NCBI GenBank assembly: GCA_016125355.1
Contig: WGLX01000037.1
Coordinates: 1-64,000 of the forward strand
From: Actinomycetales bacterium
Lineage (GTDB): Bacteria > Actinomycetota > Actinomycetes > S36-B12
Length of the DNA: 64,000 bases
Direction: 5' to 3'
The notes below the pieces were generated by a model that worked only from the letters and a program-made list of their open reading frames with translations, was not told the origin of the DNA and ran no database searches. Within the stretch, counting starts at the first letter, position 1. Every line of letters starts with the position of its first letter. Positions 56,944 to 64,000 of the stretch are shown here, piece by piece. The translations under genes and the position numbers were made by a program.

Positions 56944-58359
56944 TCAGGCGCCGGGGTCGAGCCGGAGCAGATCGTCCAGCGTCTCGCGGCGCAGGAACAC
57001 GGTGGTCGCGCCGTCCCGGGCGGCCACGACGGCGGGCCGCGGGAGGTAGTTGTAGTTCGACGCCATGGAGCGGCAGTAGGCCCCCGTCGCCGCGACCGCC
57101 AGCAGGTCACCCGGCACGAGGTCGCCCGGCAGCCAGGCATCGCGCACGACGATGTCGCCCGACTCGCAGTGCTTGCCGACCACGCGGCACAGCATCGGCT
57201 CGGCCGACGACTCCCGAGAGGCCAGCACCACGGTGTACTCAGCGTCGTAGAGCGCTGTGCGGATGTTGTCGCTCATCCCGCCGTCGACGGAGACGTAGGT
57301 GCGCACGACCCCGCGATCAAGCTCGACCGGCTTGACGGTGCCCACCTCATACAGCGTCACGGCCGCCGGGCCGACGATCGCCCGCCCAGGTTCGAAGGCG
57401 AGCGCCGGCATGGGGATGCCCTCGTTCGCGCACTGCTTGCCGACGATGTCACCGATCTGCGAGGCCATGTCGATGACATCGAGCGGGTCGTCCGTCTCCA
57501 GATACGCGATGCCCATGCCGCCGCCGAGGTTGAGCTCCTCGACCTCGATGCCCTGCTCATCCCAGATCCGCTGCGCGACCGACACCACGCGGGCGGCGGC
57601 AACCTCGAACCCGGATGCGTCGAAGATCTGTGAGCCGATGTGCGAGTGCAGGCCGCGGAAGTCCAGGCTCGGCAGCTTCGCCACCCGACGCACTGCCTCG
57701 TCGGCGGCACCGGACGTCACCGACAGGCCGAACTTCTGGTCCTCGTGCGCCGTCGCGATGAACTCGTGGGTGTGCGCCTCGACGCCGACGGTGACCCGCA
57801 CCAGCACGGGCTGCACCACCCCGGCCCGGACGGCTGCATCGGCGATCCGCACGATGTCCTCGAACGAGTCGACGACGATCCGACCCACCCGGGCCTCGAC
57901 GGCGGCCTCGATCTCCGCCAGCGACTTGTTGTTGCCGTGCATCAGGATGCGCTCGCCGGGCACCCCGGCTCGGAGGGCGACAGCGAGCTCGCCGCCAGAG
58001 GCGACGTCGATGCCGAGCCCCTCGTCCGTGACGATCCGTGCCACGCTCGTCGTCAGGAACGCCTTGGCGGCGTAGTAGACCAGCCGGGCCCCGACGCCGA
58101 CGTACGCCTCGCGGTAGCGGCGGGCGCGCGTCCGCAGGTCGTCCTCGTCGAACAGGAACAACGGCGAGCCGAACTCGGCCACCGCGTCGCGGACGTCGAT
58201 GCCGCCGATCTCGATGGCGCCGTCGGCGTTCCGTCGCGCCGACGACGGCCAGACGCCCGGAGCCAGCACGTTCATCGCCGCGACGGACTCAGGCCGCGAC
58301 GCCGCCTCGTGGGCCATCAGCCCATCGGCGTGGAGGGGTCCGGCCGGGTGCGCGCGCAT
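56944..58359 (-). CDS. lysA: Diaminopimelate decarboxylase
   Basis: The last step of lysine synthesis, meso-DAP to lysine (PLP fold type III). It is 471 residues. The PLP lysine is in VYYAAKAFL, the substrate Cys in GKHCESGDI, and GLHSHIGSQIFDASGFE, EPGRAIVGPA and VDGGMSDNIRTALY are all conserved. The start at 58359 (MRAHPAGPLHADG) is supported by TAGCCT seven bases upstream. In M. tuberculosis lysA is adjacent to argS and thrA; here a secreted protein with a TetR gene and an aquaporin gene have separated them. Confidence 0.97.
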   Translation of the reverse strand: MRAHPAGPLHADGLMAHEAASRPESVAAMNVLAPGVWPSSARRNADGAIEIGGIDVRDAVAEFGSPLFLFDEDDLRTRARRYREAYVGVGARLVYYAAKAFLTTSVARIVTDEGLGIDVASGGELAVALRAGVPGERILMHGNNKSLAEIEAAVEARVGRIVVDSFEDIVRIADAAVRAGVVQPVLVRVTVGVEAHTHEFIATAHEDQKFGLSVTSGAADEAVRRVAKLPSLDFRGLHSHIGSQIFDASGFEVAAARVVSVAQRIWDEQGIEVEELNLGGGMGIAYLETDDPLDVIDMASQIGDIVGKQCANEGIPMPALAFEPGRAIVGPAAVTLYEVGTVKPVELDRGVVRTYVSVDGGMSDNIRTALYDAEYTVVLASRESSAEPMLCRVVGKHCESGDIVVRDAWLPGDLVPGDLLAVAATGAYCRSMASNYNYLPRPAVVAARDGATTVFLRRETLDDLLRLDPGA

Positions 58360-58366
58360 GCGCCAC

Positions 58367-58372
58367 AGGCTA
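58367..58372 (-). promoter_or_regulatory. Candidate -10 box (TAGCCT) for lysA
   Basis: On the minus strand TAGCCT ends seven bases before the lysA ATG with no Shine-Dalgarno, consistent with leaderless transcription. There is no clear -35. Confidence 0.4.
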
Positions 58373-58401
58373 GGGCACCCAGCCGGAAGGGGTGGACTCG
58401 C

Positions 58402-60750
58402 TCAGCGGGGGAAGCGGACGGTCACCACCACTCGACGGGCCTCGGCCACGTTCTTCACCTTCACCGGTCGCGTCCGAATGGACACGGTGCCCGGAAGCCC
58501 GGCGGCCTTCAGGTACCGCGCGACGTTGGACGCCCGCGTGCGGGCCAGCGCGCGATCACCTCGACGAGGATTCTGCGCCTGCACGATCCCGACGACCACC
58601 GAGGATGCCGTGGCGTCGGCCGGGACCTGGACCGCGAGGGACCGCAGGGTGCGCTTGGCCTTCGCGGTGAGCTTCGCCGACCGGTAGGGGAAGTACACGC
58701 GGCTGCCTACGGACGTAGTCACGGTCGCCGGCCTGACCACCTCGATGCCCAGCGACACGCTGCGCACCTCGTTGCCTGTCGTGTACCCGTTGACCTGGGC
58801 GACATGGGCACCGAGCGAGATGCCGGGAGGAAGGTCGACCGTCCCCGAGAACGATCCCGAGGCATCCGTCGTCAGCTCCCCCAGGAAGGTCGCGTCGGAG
58901 AACAGGAACAGTTGGACCGGGCTGTTCGGCTTGAAACCGACGCCCTCCGTCGCAAGGCGTTGGCCTGGAATGAACCGCAGGACGCCGTTGGGCCCCAGCG
59001 GAGCCGGCTGGCCGGCCGGAGTGCGCGCGGCCAGCGACAGCCGCCAGCCCGCAGCCGACACGTCAATCCCCGTGTTCTGTCCATTGGGGGCCGCCACGAC
59101 GGGCACCACGACTCCCCCGACCGTCGCTCGGTCGGCGCCCGGGACGAGTCCGCCGGGCACCGGCTCGGCGCCCAGGCTCGGAACCGACGGGGTCGCCGTT
59201 GGCGATGGCTCCGGTGTCGACCCACCGGACGACGAGCCGCCGCCACCCCCACCGCCACTGGACGAGGCAGCTGTCCCCGCCACTGTCGCGCTGCCATCGA
59301 CATATCCCGTGCGAGTCGCAGCCACCGTCACCGTCGCCGACGCACCAGCGGCAAGCCCCGACACCGTCAGCGGGAGCGTGCTGCCCGAAGCCGTGCCGGC
59401 CGCCACGGACCCCGAGTCCACCGACGGCGTCCACGTCCAGCTCGCGTCATAGTTCGTCACGTTCACGGTGAACCCGTCCGCTGTCGACACCGGCGACGAG
59501 AACGTCGGCGTGCGCGCGGCGGACAGAGCCGATCCGTTGACAGTCGCGCTGCCGTCCACGTATCCCGAGCGAGTCGCGTCCACCGTCACGGTCGCTGACG
59601 CGCCCGGTGCAAGGCCGGTCACCGTCAGCGGGAGCGTGCTGCCCGAAGCCGTGCCGGCCGCCACGGACCCCGAGCCCACTGACGGCGTCCACGTCCAGTT
59701 CGCGTCATAGTTCGTGACGTTCACGGTGAAGCCTTCCGCCGTCGACACCGGCGACGAGAACGTCGGTGTGCGGGCTGGCTGAGTGACCGCTCCGGTGAGT
59801 CCCAGAGAGTAGGTGATCGGCGACTCGGTGATCGTGAGCGTCGCACTGAGAGGAGTGGAGCTTGAGGGAGTCCAGGAAAGCTCCATGGTGCAGGTGCTCC
59901 CGGCTGTGAGCGAGGCATTTGCGCAGCCGCTCGTCCGGTTGACGTTTCCTGATCCCGTGGACACCGTGTTGATGTAGAAGGACGCCGTCGTCGCAGTGTT
60001 CTTGACGTAGACCGTCTTGGACGACGGAGTCCCACTGGGTGTGCTTGGGAAGGCGACGGTCGAGACAGCCGACCACGGACTCAGGGTCTCACTGAACTCC
60101 AGTGGACCGCCCGTCCACTCGGCATAGAGCGTGGTGTCCTCGTTGATCGCGAAAGTACCCCCGGGGGCGCGGGGCGTACCTGTGCCGTTCGCTGCGGTGT
60201 TCCAGCGACGGAACAGATAGCCGGTTCGTGCAAGACTCCCGGTGTTTCCCAGCACTGTGACGGTTGAGTCCGCTGAGTACGGGCTACTGGGGTCGCTCGG
60301 CACGGACCCGCTGGTTGCGTTGTTCGCGTCATAAGTGACGGTATAGGAGGGGGCGGCGACCGTCAGAGTTCGAGTTTCGGCCAAGAAAGGCGAGCCAACG
60401 ACAGTGTCGCCATCGAACATCGCAGCGGCAAGCGTGTACTCGCCTGGCGACTCGAAGAGGTAGTCGTAGGACAGGTCGACCGGGGACGTGTCGGTCCACC
60501 AGTGTCTCACGATGGTGCCATCAACGCTGAGCGCCAAAGTGATGCCGGCGGGGTGCTCACCAGGAGTGAAGTACGCCTTCGCGTACAACTCGATCGTGTC
60601 GCCCGCGTTAGCGGTTGCGGGCGGGTTGAAGTCGATCTGATCGGCGGCCCCTGCGGCGGGCGAGGCCATGCCGACTGCACCCATCGCCAGTGACACCGCC
60701 GCCAGCACCGCCGATGCGACCATCACTCGCGTTCTCGTTCCGGTGGCCAT
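58402..60750 (-). CDS. Secreted multi-repeat protein with C-terminal OmpA-like domain
   Basis: A 782-residue exported protein, probably wall-associated. A signal peptide (about 1-36, cut near SPAAGA) is followed by an Ig-like part and an InlB B-repeat (about 135-215, with YTVTYDANNATSGSVPSD, RRWNTAANGTGT and TLYAEWTGG). Next come a beta domain with TAGSTCTMELSWTP, two near-identical 86-residue repeats (327-412 and 413-about 495), a Gly/Ser/Pro linker, a beta domain, and a C-terminal OmpA_C-like domain (about 676-782, YFPYRSAKLTAKAKRTLRSL). The start follows GGGGAGGATGCG. Adhesion or peptidoglycan binding is inferred. No LPXTG or membrane anchor is seen. Confidence 0.75.
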   Translation of the reverse strand: MATGTRTRVMVASAVLAAVSLAMGAVGMASPAAGAADQIDFNPPATANAGDTIELYAKAYFTPGEHPAGITLALSVDGTIVRHWWTDTSPVDLSYDYLFESPGEYTLAAAMFDGDTVVGSPFLAETRTLTVAAPSYTVTYDANNATSGSVPSDPSSPYSADSTVTVLGNTGSLARTGYLFRRWNTAANGTGTPRAPGGTFAINEDTTLYAEWTGGPLEFSETLSPWSAVSTVAFPSTPSGTPSSKTVYVKNTATTASFYINTVSTGSGNVNRTSGCANASLTAGSTCTMELSWTPSSSTPLSATLTITESPITYSLGLTGAVTQPARTPTFSSPVSTAEGFTVNVTNYDANWTWTPSVGSGSVAAGTASGSTLPLTVTGLAPGASATVTVDATRSGYVDGSATVNGSALSAARTPTFSSPVSTADGFTVNVTNYDASWTWTPSVDSGSVAAGTASGSTLPLTVSGLAAGASATVTVAATRTGYVDGSATVAGTAASSSGGGGGGGSSSGGSTPEPSPTATPSVPSLGAEPVPGGLVPGADRATVGGVVVPVVAAPNGQNTGIDVSAAGWRLSLAARTPAGQPAPLGPNGVLRFIPGQRLATEGVGFKPNSPVQLFLFSDATFLGELTTDASGSFSGTVDLPPGISLGAHVAQVNGYTTGNEVRSVSLGIEVVRPATVTTSVGSRVYFPYRSAKLTAKAKRTLRSLAVQVPADATASSVVVGIVQAQNPRRGDRALARTRASNVARYLKAAGLPGTVSIRTRPVKVKNVAEARRVVVTVRFPR
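59257..59772 (-). repeat. 258-bp tandem duplication within the OmpA-like gene
   Basis: Copy A (59515-59772) and copy B (59257-59514) encode units that each begin RTPTFSSPVSTA and differ at about a dozen residues. The period is exactly 258 bp (86 codons). The high similarity points to a recent duplication or ongoing conversion, and copy number may vary between strains. Confidence 0.85.
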
Positions 60751-60788
60751 CGCATCCTCCCCTGTGCGTCCAGATGAAATGACGTTAT

Positions 60789-60811
60789 CCTCATTTTTGA
60801 GGCTTTCCTCA
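60789..60811. promoter_or_regulatory. Three alternating CCTCA/TGAGG half-sites, candidate TetR operator
   Basis: CCTCA (60789), TGAGG (60798) and CCTCA (60807) follow each other at 9-bp steps with four-base T-rich spacers. They form two overlapping palindromes in the 103-bp region between the divergent OmpA-like and TetR genes. The position suits a site where the TetR protein controls both. On the minus strand it abuts GATAAC, a possible -10 for the OmpA-like gene. Confidence 0.5.
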
Positions 60812-60853
60812 GGACTAAAGTCCCCACCGGAGGGAAGGAGGTCACGTCGGACA

Positions 60854-61456
60854 ATGACGCCCAAACCGATCCGCGTCAGCACGCGCGACGCACTCCTCGC
60901 CGGCGCCCAGGCGGTGCTCGCTGAGCACGGCCCTTGGGCACCCATCAGCGACATCACCGACCGTGCCGGTGTCTCCGTCGGATCCTTCTACAACCACTTC
61001 GAGAGCAAGGACGAGCTCTTCCGAGCAGCTGCCCAGTCAGCCCTGGCCGAGTGGGAGGACTACATGATCCGGCGGACAGCTGCCCTGGATGACCCGGACG
61101 AACGGCTCTGCGCGCGCATCCGCCTTATGGGCCGGATGAGCGACATCCGTCCGGACATCGCGCACATCATCGTGAACTCCGGGCCCCGCCTGCTGGCCAT
61201 GCCGCCCGGGTACAGCGAACGGGCCGTGCCCGACCTCGAGGACACAGGCGACGGGGAAGACGCGGACCCCGGCCTTCGGCTGATGGTGGTCGTCGCCGCC
61301 GGCGAGAAGCTGCTCGCCCTGCGCCTTCAGGACCCCAGCATCCCGGCCGAGCGGGCGGACGAACTCGCGGAGACACTCATGGCCTTCCTGGGAACCGACT
61401 GCGCCGAGGCACGACGCCTCTCGCGACTCCCCCTGCCGCCGGAACCCGCAACTTGA
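60854..61456 (+). CDS. TetR-family transcriptional regulator
   Basis: A 200-residue repressor-type regulator. The N-terminal helix-turn-helix is typical (RDALLAGAQAVLAEHG, then ISDITDRAGVSVGSFYNHFESKDELF), and the C-terminal ligand domain is unassigned. The ATG at 60854 lies 13 bases from the nearest AGGAGG, an unusually long spacing, so the start is not certain. It is divergent from the OmpA-like gene with a candidate operator between them, and ends directly against the argS stop with no spacer. It probably represses its neighbour and itself. Confidence 0.85.
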   Translation: MTPKPIRVSTRDALLAGAQAVLAEHGPWAPISDITDRAGVSVGSFYNHFESKDELFRAAAQSALAEWEDYMIRRTAALDDPDERLCARIRLMGRMSDIRPDIAHIIVNSGPRLLAMPPGYSERAVPDLEDTGDGEDADPGLRLMVVVAAGEKLLALRLQDPSIPAERADELAETLMAFLGTDCAEARRLSRLPLPPEPAT

Positions 61457-63115
61457 CTACATGCGCTCGGGCGCGCTGACACCGAGCAGGTCAAGCCCGT
61501 TCGCGATCGTCTGCCGTGACGCGGCACACAGCCACAGCCGGGCGATGTGCAGGGGCGCGAGCTCCTCGTCGCCGCGCGGCAGCACCCAGCACACGTCGTA
61601 GAACCGGTGATAGGCCGTGGCCAGGTCCTCGAGGTACCGGGCCACGCGGTGCGGCTCGCGCAGTTCGGCGGCGGAGGCCACGACTCTCGGGAACTCGCCG
61701 ATCATGCCGAGCAGGTTGTTCTCCCGCTCATGGTCAAGCAGCGACGGGTCGAACTCCGCGCCCTCCCAGTCGATGCCGAGCTCGGCCGCGTTGCGCAGCA
61801 CCGATGAGATCCGCGCGTGCGCGTACTGCACGTAGAACACCGGGTTGTCGTTGGTCGCGCGGACCATGTCCTCGAGGTCGAGCGTCAGCGGCGAGTCGGC
61901 CGGGTAGCGCGACAGCGTGTAGCGCGCGGCGTCGACGCCGACCTCCTCGACCAGGTCGTCAAGCGTGACGATCGTCCCGGCCCGCTTGGAGAGCTTGACC
62001 TCCTCGCCACCGCGGGTGATCTTCACCAGCTGGCCGATGAGCACCTCGACGTTGGCATCCATGTCGTCACCGGCGCAGGCGGCGACCGCGCGGAGCCGGT
62101 TGACGTAGCCGTGATGGTCGGCTCCGAGCAGGTAGATGCTGAGGTCGAAGCCCCGGGCACGCTTGTCGACGTAGTACGCGGTGTCGGACGCGAAGTACGT
62201 GTACTCGCCGTCGGCCTTGACGAGGACCCGATCCTTGTCGTCCCCGAAGTCGGTCGTGCGCAGCCAGACCGCGCCCTCCTGCTCGAACACGTGCCCCTGC
62301 TCCCGCAGCTTGGCCATCCCGCGTTCGACCGCACCCGACTCGTGCAGGGACCGCTCGGAGAACCAGACGTCGAAAACCGTCCGGAACAGCCCCAGCACCT
62401 GCTTCTGCTGGGTGAGCTGCAGCGCATAGCCGGCCTCCCGGAAGGCGACGAGCTGCTTGTCCTCGGGCAGCGAGGTGATGTCGGGCCGCGCCGCGACGAT
62501 CGCGGCGGCCAGATCGAGGATGTAGCCACCGTGGTAGCCGTCCTCGGGCACCGGTCGGCCGTTCGCGGCCGCCATCAGGGACGCCCCGAACTTGTCCATC
62601 TGCACGCCGCGGTCGTTGATGTAGAACTCGCGGGTGACGTCGGCGCCGGCCGCCTCGAGCACCCGGGCGATCGCGTCGCCCACCGCTGCCCACCGGGTGT
62701 GGCCGAGGTGGATGGGGCCGGTGGGGTTCGCGGAGATGAACTCGACATTCACGGTCAGACCGGACAGTGCGTCACTGTGGCCCCACGAGTTACCTGCCGT
62801 CACAGCCGTCCGGGCGAGCTCCCCCTGCGCCGCGCTCTCAAGGCGGATGTTGACGAATCCCGGCCCTGCCACCTCGGCGCTGGCCACGCCCGGCGTCTCC
62901 TCCAGATGCCGCGCCACGAGGACGGCGAGGTCGCGTGGGGCCATGCCCGCCGGCTTGGCGAGTGCCAGTGCGATGTTCGTGGCGTAGTCCCCGTGCTCGC
63001 GCGACTTCGGGCGGTCGAAGCGGACCTCGGGAGCGTCCACGGGCGGGATGGCCCCCTCGGAGACAAGGGTCGCGATGATGTCCGTGACGGTGTCGGCGAG
63101 CTGGTCAGGTGTCAC
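61457..63115 (-). CDS. argS: Arginyl-tRNA synthetase
   Basis: Charges tRNA-Arg; class I synthetase of 552 residues. The N-terminal ArgS-specific domain (to about 110) precedes NPTGPIHLGHTRWAAVGDA with the HIGH-type HLGH, and the KMSKS-equivalent KLSKRAG is present. The C-terminal anticodon-binding DALR region ends with ANGLDLLGVSAPERM. The GTG start has a TAGGCT box six bases upstream (leaderless). It is convergent with tetR with no intergenic base. Confidence 0.97.
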   Translation of the reverse strand: MTPDQLADTVTDIIATLVSEGAIPPVDAPEVRFDRPKSREHGDYATNIALALAKPAGMAPRDLAVLVARHLEETPGVASAEVAGPGFVNIRLESAAQGELARTAVTAGNSWGHSDALSGLTVNVEFISANPTGPIHLGHTRWAAVGDAIARVLEAAGADVTREFYINDRGVQMDKFGASLMAAANGRPVPEDGYHGGYILDLAAAIVAARPDITSLPEDKQLVAFREAGYALQLTQQKQVLGLFRTVFDVWFSERSLHESGAVERGMAKLREQGHVFEQEGAVWLRTTDFGDDKDRVLVKADGEYTYFASDTAYYVDKRARGFDLSIYLLGADHHGYVNRLRAVAACAGDDMDANVEVLIGQLVKITRGGEEVKLSKRAGTIVTLDDLVEEVGVDAARYTLSRYPADSPLTLDLEDMVRATNDNPVFYVQYAHARISSVLRNAAELGIDWEGAEFDPSLLDHERENNLLGMIGEFPRVVASAAELREPHRVARYLEDLATAYHRFYDVCWVLPRGDEELAPLHIARLWLCAASRQTIANGLDLLGVSAPERM

Positions 63116-63121
63116 GAGGGG

Positions 63122-63127
63122 AGCCTA
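63122..63127 (-). promoter_or_regulatory. Candidate -10 box (TAGGCT) for argS
   Basis: TAGGCT on the minus strand ends six bases before the argS GTG, with no Shine-Dalgarno. This is identical to the glgE box. Confidence 0.45.
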
Positions 63128-63165
63128 TCTGCGGCGGTTCACCGCCACAGGGGCGCCCGAGCGGC

Positions 63166-63171
63166 TATGCT
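63166..63171 (+). promoter_or_regulatory. Candidate -10 box (TATGCT) for the cold-shock gene
   Basis: TATGCT is the best -10 match in the 223-bp argS-csp gap and is the same hexamer as in the rho leader. It would give a leader of about 160 bases, long leaders being typical for cold-shock genes. No convincing -35 is present. Confidence 0.35.
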
Positions 63172-63207
63172 CTCCTCAGGCAAGGCCACATCAGCACCAT
63201 AGTTCTG

Positions 63208-63234
63208 AGATGCCCGCCCACCCGGTGGGCATCT
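63208..63234 (+). promoter_or_regulatory. Hairpin with T-rich tail in the csp leader
   Basis: AGATGCCC and GGGCATCT form an 8-bp stem whose loop contains CCCAC, able to pair instead with GTGGG of the 3' arm. The two pairings are mutually exclusive. A T-rich stretch follows. This resembles a terminator/antiterminator or temperature-switching leader. Confidence 0.4.
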
Positions 63235-63288
63235 GTGTTTCTGGGCACGTGCACAGATCCGGGACGAAAGGTTTGAACGGCTAGGCCT

Positions 63289-63312
63289 CACCACGGGCGA
63301 CCGCCCGGGGTG
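63289..63312 (+). promoter_or_regulatory. Second hairpin in the csp leader
   Basis: CACC-CGGGC and GCCCG-GGTG pair around a GACC loop with one A/G mismatch, about ten bases before the AAGGAG ribosome site of csp. Confidence 0.4.
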
Positions 63313-63338
63313 TCGTTCCCGCAAGGAGTATGTGCACC

Positions 63339-63542
63339 ATGGCTCAAGGAACCGTCAAGTGGTTCAACGCTGAGAAGGGCTACGGCTTCATCGCCCAGGC
63401 CGACGGCGGCCCGGACGTCTTCGTCCATTACTCGGCCATCCAGTCCGATGGCTACCGCTCCCTCGAGGAGAACCAGGTGGTCGAGTTCGACATCGTCCAG
63501 GGGCCGAAGGGCCCGCAGGCCGACAAGGTCCGCACCGCCTGA
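63339..63542 (+). CDS. Cold-shock protein (CspA family)
   Basis: A single cold-shock domain of 67 residues that binds single-stranded [26 protein letters not shown] carries RNP1 (KGYGFI) and DVFVHYSAI carries RNP2. The ATG at 63339 is preferred over 63330 because AAGGAG lies ten bases before the former and only one base before the latter. A strong hairpin terminator follows the stop. The long structured leader suggests post-transcriptional control. Confidence 0.95.
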   Translation: MAQGTVKWFNAEKGYGFIAQADGGPDVFVHYSAIQSDGYRSLEENQVVEFDIVQGPKGPQADKVRTA

Positions 63543-63555
63543 CGATCTCGCTATG

Positions 63556-63587
63556 AAGGGGCCCCACCGCTCGGTGGGGCCCCTTCG
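63556..63587 (+). terminator. Intrinsic-type terminator after the cold-shock gene
   Basis: A perfect 15-bp GC-rich stem (63556-63570 with 63573-63587) with a minimal loop, 13 bp after the stop codon. The tail is GTCTGTCC, only partly T-rich. Confidence 0.8.
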
Positions 63588-63722
63588 TCTGTCCGGCCCC
63601 AGGTCCCCCGACCCTTCGGCCCGACACCAGGGGTATGCCCACTCGTGGGGCAATCGAAACCCGATCTCGCCGGCGAATTCCGCTCCTCGGGCGTCCGCAT
63701 GACCATCAGGCACAATGGACAC

Positions 63723-64000
63723 ATGGCCGACGACGAGATCGAGCGCCTCCTCCGCGAGGTCGAGAAGACCACGTCGGGCACCCCGCAGGCCCGACCCGAC
63801 CAGCCCCGCGAGGTGGCCCCCGCCGAGAAGGACAAGCCCGGTGGCCGCGTCGCCTTCGCCGGGATCTCGGCGGTCGTCCTGGGTGCGGGGGCCTGGCTGT
63901 TCGGAATCTTCACCCCGTGGACGGATGCCCTCGACATGGGCGTCGCCGCCGCCGGCGCGGCCTTCCTCACCGGCCTGGTGGCTGGTCCTCCGAAGTGGTT
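63723..64000 (+). CDS. Small membrane protein, truncated by window edge
   Basis: The first 92 codons of a protein beginning MADDEIERLLREVEK. A charged N-terminus of about 45 residues is followed by two probable membrane helices (VAFAGISAVVLGAGAWLFGI and a second Ala/Gly-rich one). A CACAAT box six bases before the ATG suggests a leaderless start. No family is recognised, and the 3' end is outside the window. Confidence 0.6.
   Translation, partial: MADDEIERLLREVEKTTSGTPQARPDQPREVAPAEKDKPGGRVAFAGISAVVLGAGAWLFGIFTPWTDALDMGVAAAGAAFLTGLVAGPPKW

Noticed and set aside
63150-63250. Possible tRNA or small RNA gene upstream of csp
   Set aside because: No cloverleaf or T-loop can be drawn; the hairpins fit a csp leader better.

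Overview
The window is 64 kb of GC-rich, gene-dense chromosome from an actinomycete. The evidence is a GlgE-type glycogen locus, a NucS mismatch endonuclease, a MurA with Asp in place of the catalytic Cys, a DUF222/HNH protein, SARP-type regulation and many leaderless starts. No rRNA, tRNA, CRISPR array, insertion sequence or prophage was recognised, so the genus cannot be fixed. No gene-free gap exceeds about 300 bp.

Layout. (1) 1-3570, minus strand: enoyl-CoA hydratase, an Rv3032-like GT4 glucosyltransferase, etfB and a truncated etfA. (2) 3678-14316: glucan metabolism, with glgX, a secreted metallophosphoesterase, then glgP divergent from glgE-glgB. (3) 14304-19123: a P-loop kinase-like gene, a thioredoxin-TPR protein, a secreted Cys-rich protein, an Rrf2 regulator, and a DUF4242-SARP pair with a candidate SARP operator. 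(4) 19204-23292: acyl-CoA carbon metabolism (meaB, thiolase, methylmalonyl-CoA epimerase, crotonyl-CoA carboxylase/reductase). (5) 23323-35203: mixed genes (OafA-type acyltransferase, DUF222/HNH protein, two alpha/beta hydrolases, a zinc-ribbon protein, a duplicated-fused 3-hydroxyacyl-CoA dehydrogenase, a Vps62-like membrane protein, nucS, an ABC exporter, a DUF2007-like protein). (6) 35210-56000: housekeeping core (murA, PduO-type adenosyltransferase, the complete F1Fo ATP synthase operon, wecA, glyA, sua5, prmC, prfA, rpmE, rho, thrB, thrC, hom). (7) 56118-64000: aqpZ, lysA, a secreted repeat/OmpA-like protein with a divergent TetR gene, argS, a cold-shock gene and a truncated membrane protein.

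From argS to glgP the order follows, in reverse, the M. tuberculosis order Rv1292-Rv1328 as I remember it (argS-lysA-thrA-thrC-thrB-rho-rpmE-prfA-prmC-sua5-wecA-atp-PduO/murA-nucS-mce-fadA4-trx-glgB-glgE-glgP). The left edge recalls Rv3028c-Rv3032. Genes that interrupt this backbone are the best candidates for lineage-specific additions: the aquaporin, the OmpA-like/TetR pair, the ABC exporter, the Vps62-like protein, the DUF222 protein, the acyltransferase, Ccr and the DUF4242/SARP pair.

Functional links. GlgE elongates glucan with maltosyl units, GlgB branches it, and GlgP and GlgX degrade it. Ccr, the epimerase, MeaB and the PduO-type adenosyltransferase all bear on alkylmalonyl-CoA and B12-dependent mutase chemistry. 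Hydratase, dehydrogenase, thiolase and Etf cover most of a beta-oxidation cycle, but no acyl-CoA dehydrogenase is present. hom-thrC-thrB and lysA share the aspartate pathway. Around translation termination, prfA (RF1) sits with prmC (its methylase) and sua5 (tRNA t6A synthesis).

No convincing undescribed multi-gene system was found. The most interesting signals are regulatory: a 12-bp-period direct repeat 7 bp from a -10 box upstream of DUF4242-SARP; paired composite repeats between glgP and glgE; alternating half-sites between the TetR and OmpA-like genes; long structured leaders of rho and csp; and two large inverted repeats.
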